Assembly: GCF_023887685.1 (NCBI RefSeq)
Contig: NZ_JAMWMR010000011.1
Span: 102,922 to 166,921, forward strand
Length of the DNA: 64,000 bases
Source: Streptomyces macrolidinus
GTDB lineage: Bacteria > Actinomycetota > Actinomycetes > Streptomycetales > Streptomycetaceae
Direction: 5' to 3'
Position 1 is the first letter of the stretch. The number at the start of each line of letters is the position of its first letter. The notes beneath the pieces were generated by a model. It saw only the letters and a list, made by a program, of their open reading frames with translations, made no database searches and was not told the DNA's origin. The position numbers and the translations under genes are program-made. Below are positions 61,339 through 64,000 of the stretch, one piece after another.

Positions 61339-61808
61339 ATGACGGCGGGCGAGCTGGTGGCGGCGGGCGAGCTGATGACGGCGCGGGCCGAGGTCTCGGC
61401 CCTGGACGATCACTTGGTGGCGGTCGCGCTCGACGGGCTCGTGAACAGCTTGGGGTACTGGGGCCACGAGGGGGCGCTGGCCGGTATCGAGCGGACGGGG
61501 CGCTATCTGGCCGGGACGTGGAATCCGACCACGCCGGACGAAGGTCCGGGAATGGCGGGGAAGGGGTCCTGGACGCAGTTCATGGGGCGTATCGGGGCCG
61601 TGGCGGTGCCGCGGTGGAGCCCACGCGCGATGAGCGGCGCCGACGGCTGCTCACGCTGCTGCGGATCTGGGCGGAAAGCCCCTTCGCCGCTCCGTGGTTC
61701 CCGGATCCGTACCGGTGTGGTGCGCACAGCCGGGGATCGCGCCACACGTTGGACCCTCGGATGTGTGAAGTGGATCTGCCCGCTCTGCTAGTTTCTACAA
61801 CGCTGTAG
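61339..61808 (+). pseudogene. Frameshifted gene of unknown function
   Basis: The first half, in the frame of the ATG at 61339 (GGGGACAGG upstream), reads naturally: MTAGELVAAGELMTARAEVS, DDHLVAVALDGLVNSLGYWG, TWNPTTPDEGPGM. Near 61600-61620 that frame turns into Arg/Ser/Cys-rich sequence typical of a wrong frame. The -1 frame continues plausibly with EPTRDERRRRLLTLLRIWAE and SPFAAPWFPDPYR. A single indel near there would join a protein of about 155 residues. Either the gene is decayed or the sequence has an error. Homology is unknown. Confidence 0.45.
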
Positions 61809-61811
61809 AAA
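61792..61811. promoter_or_regulatory. BlaI/MecI-type operator upstream of terB-like gene
   Basis: TTTCTACAACGCTGTAGAAA has perfect 8-bp arms around a 4-nt centre and contains the TACA/TGTA core of BlaI/MecI-family operators. It lies 63 nt upstream of the TerB-family gene. Confidence 0.72.
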
Positions 61812-61874
61812 TGAGCTGGCTGCCGGTTCGCCTTCCTGCGCGATGTGGCGGCCCCGGAGCGCAACGGAGGCGAC

Positions 61875-62330
61875 ATGGCCCTGTGGGACCGCATCAAGGA
61901 TTCGGCGTCGCAGATGCAGACGCAGCTTGCGGCGAAGAAGAACGACCTCAAGAGTGGTGCGTTCCGCGATGCGAGCATGGCGATGTGTGCCCTGGTCGCC
62001 GCCGCTGACGGAAAGATCGACCCGTCCGAACGGCAGCGCGTCGCACAGCTCATCTTCAGCAACGAGGTGCTGCGGAACTTCCCCGCCGACGACCTCCAGC
62101 GCCGCTTCGAGGACAACCTCGACAAGCTGACCGCCGACTTCGACTTCGGCAAGGTGAGCGTGCTGCAGGAGGTCGCCAAGGCGAAGAAGAAGCCCGCCGA
62201 GGCACGGGCCGTGATCCAGATCGGCATCGTCATCGGAGGCGCCGACGGCGACTTCGACGACACGGAGCGCGCTGTGGTTCGGGACGCCTGCTTCGCGCTG
62301 GGGCTGCCGCCCCACGAGTTCGACCTGTGA
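61875..62330 (+). CDS. TerB-family (tellurite-resistance TerB-like) protein
   Basis: The 151-residue acidic helical protein starts MALWDRIKDSASQMQTQLAA and shows the TerB signatures AMCALVAAADGKIDPSERQR and IGIVIGGADGDFDDTERAVV. The two acidic loops (ADGKIDPSE and ADGDFDDTE) correspond to the metal-binding carboxylates of TerB. TerB proteins associate with membranes and TerC and are used in tellurite, phage and metal stress responses. The ATG at 61875 follows GGAGG. A BlaI-type operator lies upstream, suggesting control by the nearby BlaI/M56 pair. It converges with the M56 gene. Confidence 0.88.
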   Translation: MALWDRIKDSASQMQTQLAAKKNDLKSGAFRDASMAMCALVAAADGKIDPSERQRVAQLIFSNEVLRNFPADDLQRRFEDNLDKLTADFDFGKVSVLQEVAKAKKKPAEARAVIQIGIVIGGADGDFDDTERAVVRDACFALGLPPHEFDL

Positions 62331-62360
62331 CCGAGGCTCCTCCGAGCAGGTCACTGCTGG

Positions 62361-62380
62361 GGTCGACGGGGGTGTCGACC
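62361..62380. terminator. Possible small hairpin between convergent genes
   Basis: GGTCGAC/GTCGACC arms of 7 bp with a 6-nt loop lie between terB-like and M56 genes. It is short, so only a weak terminator call is possible. Confidence 0.35.
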
Positions 62381-62405
62381 TGTCGGCCCCAACAGCGTAC
62401 GGGCG

Positions 62406-63338
62406 TCAGAGGGGCGTGGCAGCGTGCAGCAGGAGCAGCAGGGTGACCGCCGAGTTGGCTGAGAACATCGCCGACAGGAGGGTTCCGGTGGTGGCTGTCC
62501 ACAGGGCCAGGCCCACGGCGGTGAAGACGGGCGGCCAGGAGCGCGCGGCCGGTGCGGGTCCGAGGAGGGCCGCGACGCGACGGGGAAGCGGGCCGGGCTC
62601 GGCAAGGCCGGCGAGTGTGGGCGCGGGGGTGCCGCGAGAGACCAGGGCCGCCCTGCCGATCGCGCGGGCGACCGTCTTGCGGCTGCCGACGGCCAGGGCG
62701 GCCTCCTCGTTTGCCCACCGCTCCGTCGTGTAAGCGACTGCTGTCCGCAGAGGGCGTAGGAACGGGTTGGCGCAGGCGGCCAGTTCGACGAGGAGCAGGT
62801 GGCGGTGGTGCCGGGCGGCGAGGTGAGCGCGCTCGTGGGCGAACAGGGCGCGGCGCTCCCGGGAGCCCAGGCTGGTGAGCATCGCCGTCGAGACGACGAC
62901 GCGGTCGCGCGGCCCGCCGGGCAGCGCGTAGGCGTAGGACTGGGAGTCGGGCAGCACCGCCACCTCCGTGCGCGGCAGGCCCTCCAGGGCTTGGTGGGCA
63001 CGACGCCGTACCCGGTGATGATGCAGCAGAGCGCGAGCGCAGCTCGCCACGGCTGCGATCAGTGCCGGGATCGCGGCCTTCCCGGCGATCTCGTGGCGCG
63101 GCACGCTCTCACGCACCTCGGGGTCCGACCAGCCGTCCGGCAGCGGATTGCCCGGAAGTTGAGCGGTGCCGACGACCATCAGCAGGGCCAGGCACACCGT
63201 GCTGCACACGGCCATGACACAGGAGACCCCGGTCAGCAGTGTCGTCGCGGTGCGCGGGTGGAGCCGGTGTGCGGCCAGGCGCGCGATCGGCCAGGCCGTT
63301 AACGGCAGCACCAGCGGGAGGAAGACGAAGATGCCCAT
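62406..63338 (-). CDS. M56-family membrane metallopeptidase (BlaR1/MecR1-like)
   Basis: The 310-residue membrane protein has hydrophobic helices at the N terminus (IFVFLPLVLPLTAWPIARLA and LLTGVSCVMAVCSTVCLALL), in the middle (AAIPALIAAVASCARALLHH) and at the C terminus (FTAVGLALWTATTGTLLSAM). The zinc motif HERAH lies in LFAHERAHLAARHHRH near residue 168, and NEEAAL near 215 supplies the further zinc-ligand Glu. In BlaR1-type systems this protease is activated by a signal and cleaves the BlaI repressor. No penicillin-binding sensor domain is fused, so the inducing signal is unknown. It starts 6 nt after the BlaI stop, so the genes form an operon. Confidence 0.88.
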   Translation of the reverse strand: MGIFVFLPLVLPLTAWPIARLAAHRLHPRTATTLLTGVSCVMAVCSTVCLALLMVVGTAQLPGNPLPDGWSDPEVRESVPRHEIAGKAAIPALIAAVASCARALLHHHRVRRRAHQALEGLPRTEVAVLPDSQSYAYALPGGPRDRVVVSTAMLTSLGSRERRALFAHERAHLAARHHRHLLLVELAACANPFLRPLRTAVAYTTERWANEEAALAVGSRKTVARAIGRAALVSRGTPAPTLAGLAEPGPLPRRVAALLGPAPAARSWPPVFTAVGLALWTATTGTLLSAMFSANSAVTLLLLLHAATPL

Positions 63339-63344
63339 GCCGTC

Positions 63345-63728
63345 TCAGTCCTCGTCGCCGGCCTGGTCCAGCAGTTCGCGCAGCAGTTGCTCGTCGCCCT
63401 CCGGCAGCGTGGTGATGAAGCTGGCCAACACCGCTCTGCGGTCCTGCTCACCGTCAAGGACCCGGTGCATCTTCAACGCGGCGAGGCCCGCCTCGTCCGC
63501 AGTCGGCATCCATACGAACGAGCGGCCTTCGCGTCTGCGCGTCACGGCATTCTTCGCCAGGAGGCGGACCAGCACCGTCATCACGGTTGTGTATGCGAGG
63601 TCGGCGGCCAGGTGCTCCTGCACCCAGCCCGCGGTCACCGGTTCCCCGGCCTCGTGCAGCGCCGCGAGTACCCGCGTTTCCAACGTGCCCTGTGCCCTGC
63701 GCCGACGGCGCGAATCCGGCTCCGCCAC
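63345..63728 (-). CDS. BlaI/MecI-family transcriptional repressor
   Basis: The 127-residue winged helix protein has the family pattern: QGTLETRVLAALHEAGEPVT, VQEHLAADLAYTTVMTVLVR, LLAKNAVTRRREGRSFVWMP and a C-terminal dimerisation helix (VLASFITTLPEGDEQLLREL). BlaI repressors bind TACA-N-TGTA palindromes and are inactivated by proteolysis. The GTG at 63728 follows AAAGGAGG by 6 nt; longer starts lack it. The M56 protease gene follows directly. A matching palindrome lies 190 nt upstream. Confidence 0.9.
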   Translation of the reverse strand: MAEPDSRRRRRAQGTLETRVLAALHEAGEPVTAGWVQEHLAADLAYTTVMTVLVRLLAKNAVTRRREGRSFVWMPTADEAGLAALKMHRVLDGEQDRRAVLASFITTLPEGDEQLLRELLDQAGDED

Positions 63729-63919
63729 GCACGGCCTCCTTTCTGGTCCCCCGCCTCGATTCCTCGCACCGGGGGTGCACATCGTATAGAGCGGACGGTC
63801 AGGGCCCCTTCACGCCGTAGACGCCTGTTCCTGTGGTCTGCGGGCGAACTCGCGCCGGCCTCCCCGAGACAGCGCGTGACGCATGAGGAGTCGCCTTCTC
63901 ACCGCCCCCTCCGATTGTT

Positions 63920-63935
63920 TCTACAGTGTTGTAGA
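63920..63935. promoter_or_regulatory. BlaI/MecI-type operator upstream of blaI-like operon
   Basis: TCTACAGTGTTGTAGA shows the same TCTACA-N4-TGTAGA layout as the site at 61794-61809. It lies between the blaI-like gene and the divergent gene starting at 63994, so it may control both. Confidence 0.72.
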
Positions 63936-63993
63936 TTCTAGCTCGGGTCCGTGACACGGATCCGAACCGACCGCGTGTATGGAGGGGTGAAGC

Positions 63994-64000
63994 ATGGGTG
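63994..64000 (+). CDS. Start of a divergent gene (partial at window end)
   Basis: The ATG at 63994 is preceded by GGAGGGG (63981-63987) at about 6 nt, a strong ribosome binding site. Only two codons are inside the window, so no identity can be given. It is divergent to the blaI-like operon and shares its operator, which suggests it belongs to that regulon. Confidence 0.5.

Noticed and set aside
1..64000. CRISPR arrays, tRNA or rRNA genes
   Set aside because: No direct-repeat/spacer array with constant spacing, no cloverleaf-like sequence and no rRNA segment was noticed on reading; tandem arrays found here are short and without spacers.

Overview
The window is chromosomal DNA from a Streptomyces or a very close relative. 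Third-codon-position GC is very high throughout, GTG and TTG starts are common, and the gene complement is typically streptomycete: bacterial proteasome activator, bkd branched-chain dehydrogenase genes, several receptor Ser/Thr kinases, SpoIIE-type phosphatases, LURP, SseB and WGxxGxxG proteins. A perfect ParB-binding parS site (GTTTCACGTGAAAC, 1845-1858) and housekeeping genes (aspS, metG, bkdABC) suggest an origin-proximal core region. No rRNA, tRNA, CRISPR array, prophage or intact insertion sequence was seen.

Layout. 0-6.7 kb: molybdopterin (MoeA-like) pair, parS, a K+ channel with an RCK domain diverging from a stand-alone RCK protein, a quinone oxidoreductase, a Pro/Thr-rich surface protein and bpa. 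6.8-14.6 kb: two divergent membrane Ser/Thr kinases, then bkdA-bkdB-bkdC. 14.6-25.6 kb: D-Ala-D-Ala carboxypeptidase, a GntR-MFS pair, a 181-bp near-palindromic miniature element, nitrilase-family hydrolase, mycothiol-dependent-isomerase-family protein, LURP, M18 aminopeptidase, acyl-CoA dehydrogenase, SseB and pirin. 25.6-33 kb: a multidomain PAS/GAF/PP2C/ATPase regulator, aspS, an Rpn-family nuclease and metG. 33-41 kb: a VWA protein with a long Glu/Pro/Thr repeat region, a VanJ-like membrane phosphoesterase, membrane proteins, a membrane SpoIIE phosphatase, and a protein that looks like a catalytically dead caspase-fold domain.

41-50 kb: an XRE-TPR regulator diverging from a 48-residue exported peptide across a CTTAAC half-site array, then alkyl sulfatase, a third Ser/Thr kinase, a lipoprotein and an L-glutamate-oxidase-like flavoenzyme. 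49.6-55 kb is a copper island: a small Cys protein, CopA, a Tat multicopper oxidase and a DUF6153-like protein. These share a TACCC-N5-GGGTA motif typical of CsoR operators, but csoR itself is not in the window. 55-61 kb: a membrane protein carrying only a degenerate kinase C-lobe converges on a CpXC-TPR-CHAT (caspase-like) protein, which lies in an operon with a small partner gene preceded by four 21-22 bp tandem repeats. 61-64 kb: a frameshifted gene, a TerB-family gene and a BlaI/M56 pair. A shared TCTACA-N4-TGTAGA palindrome links TerB, the BlaI operon and a gene starting at the right edge.

The leading candidates for undescribed systems are the peptide/XRE-TPR pair (41.2-42.9 kb) and the CHAT operon with its iterated promoter repeats (56.5-60.6 kb). 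The BlaI/M56/TerB regulon is a third candidate. All functional calls come from reading motifs; no database search was run.
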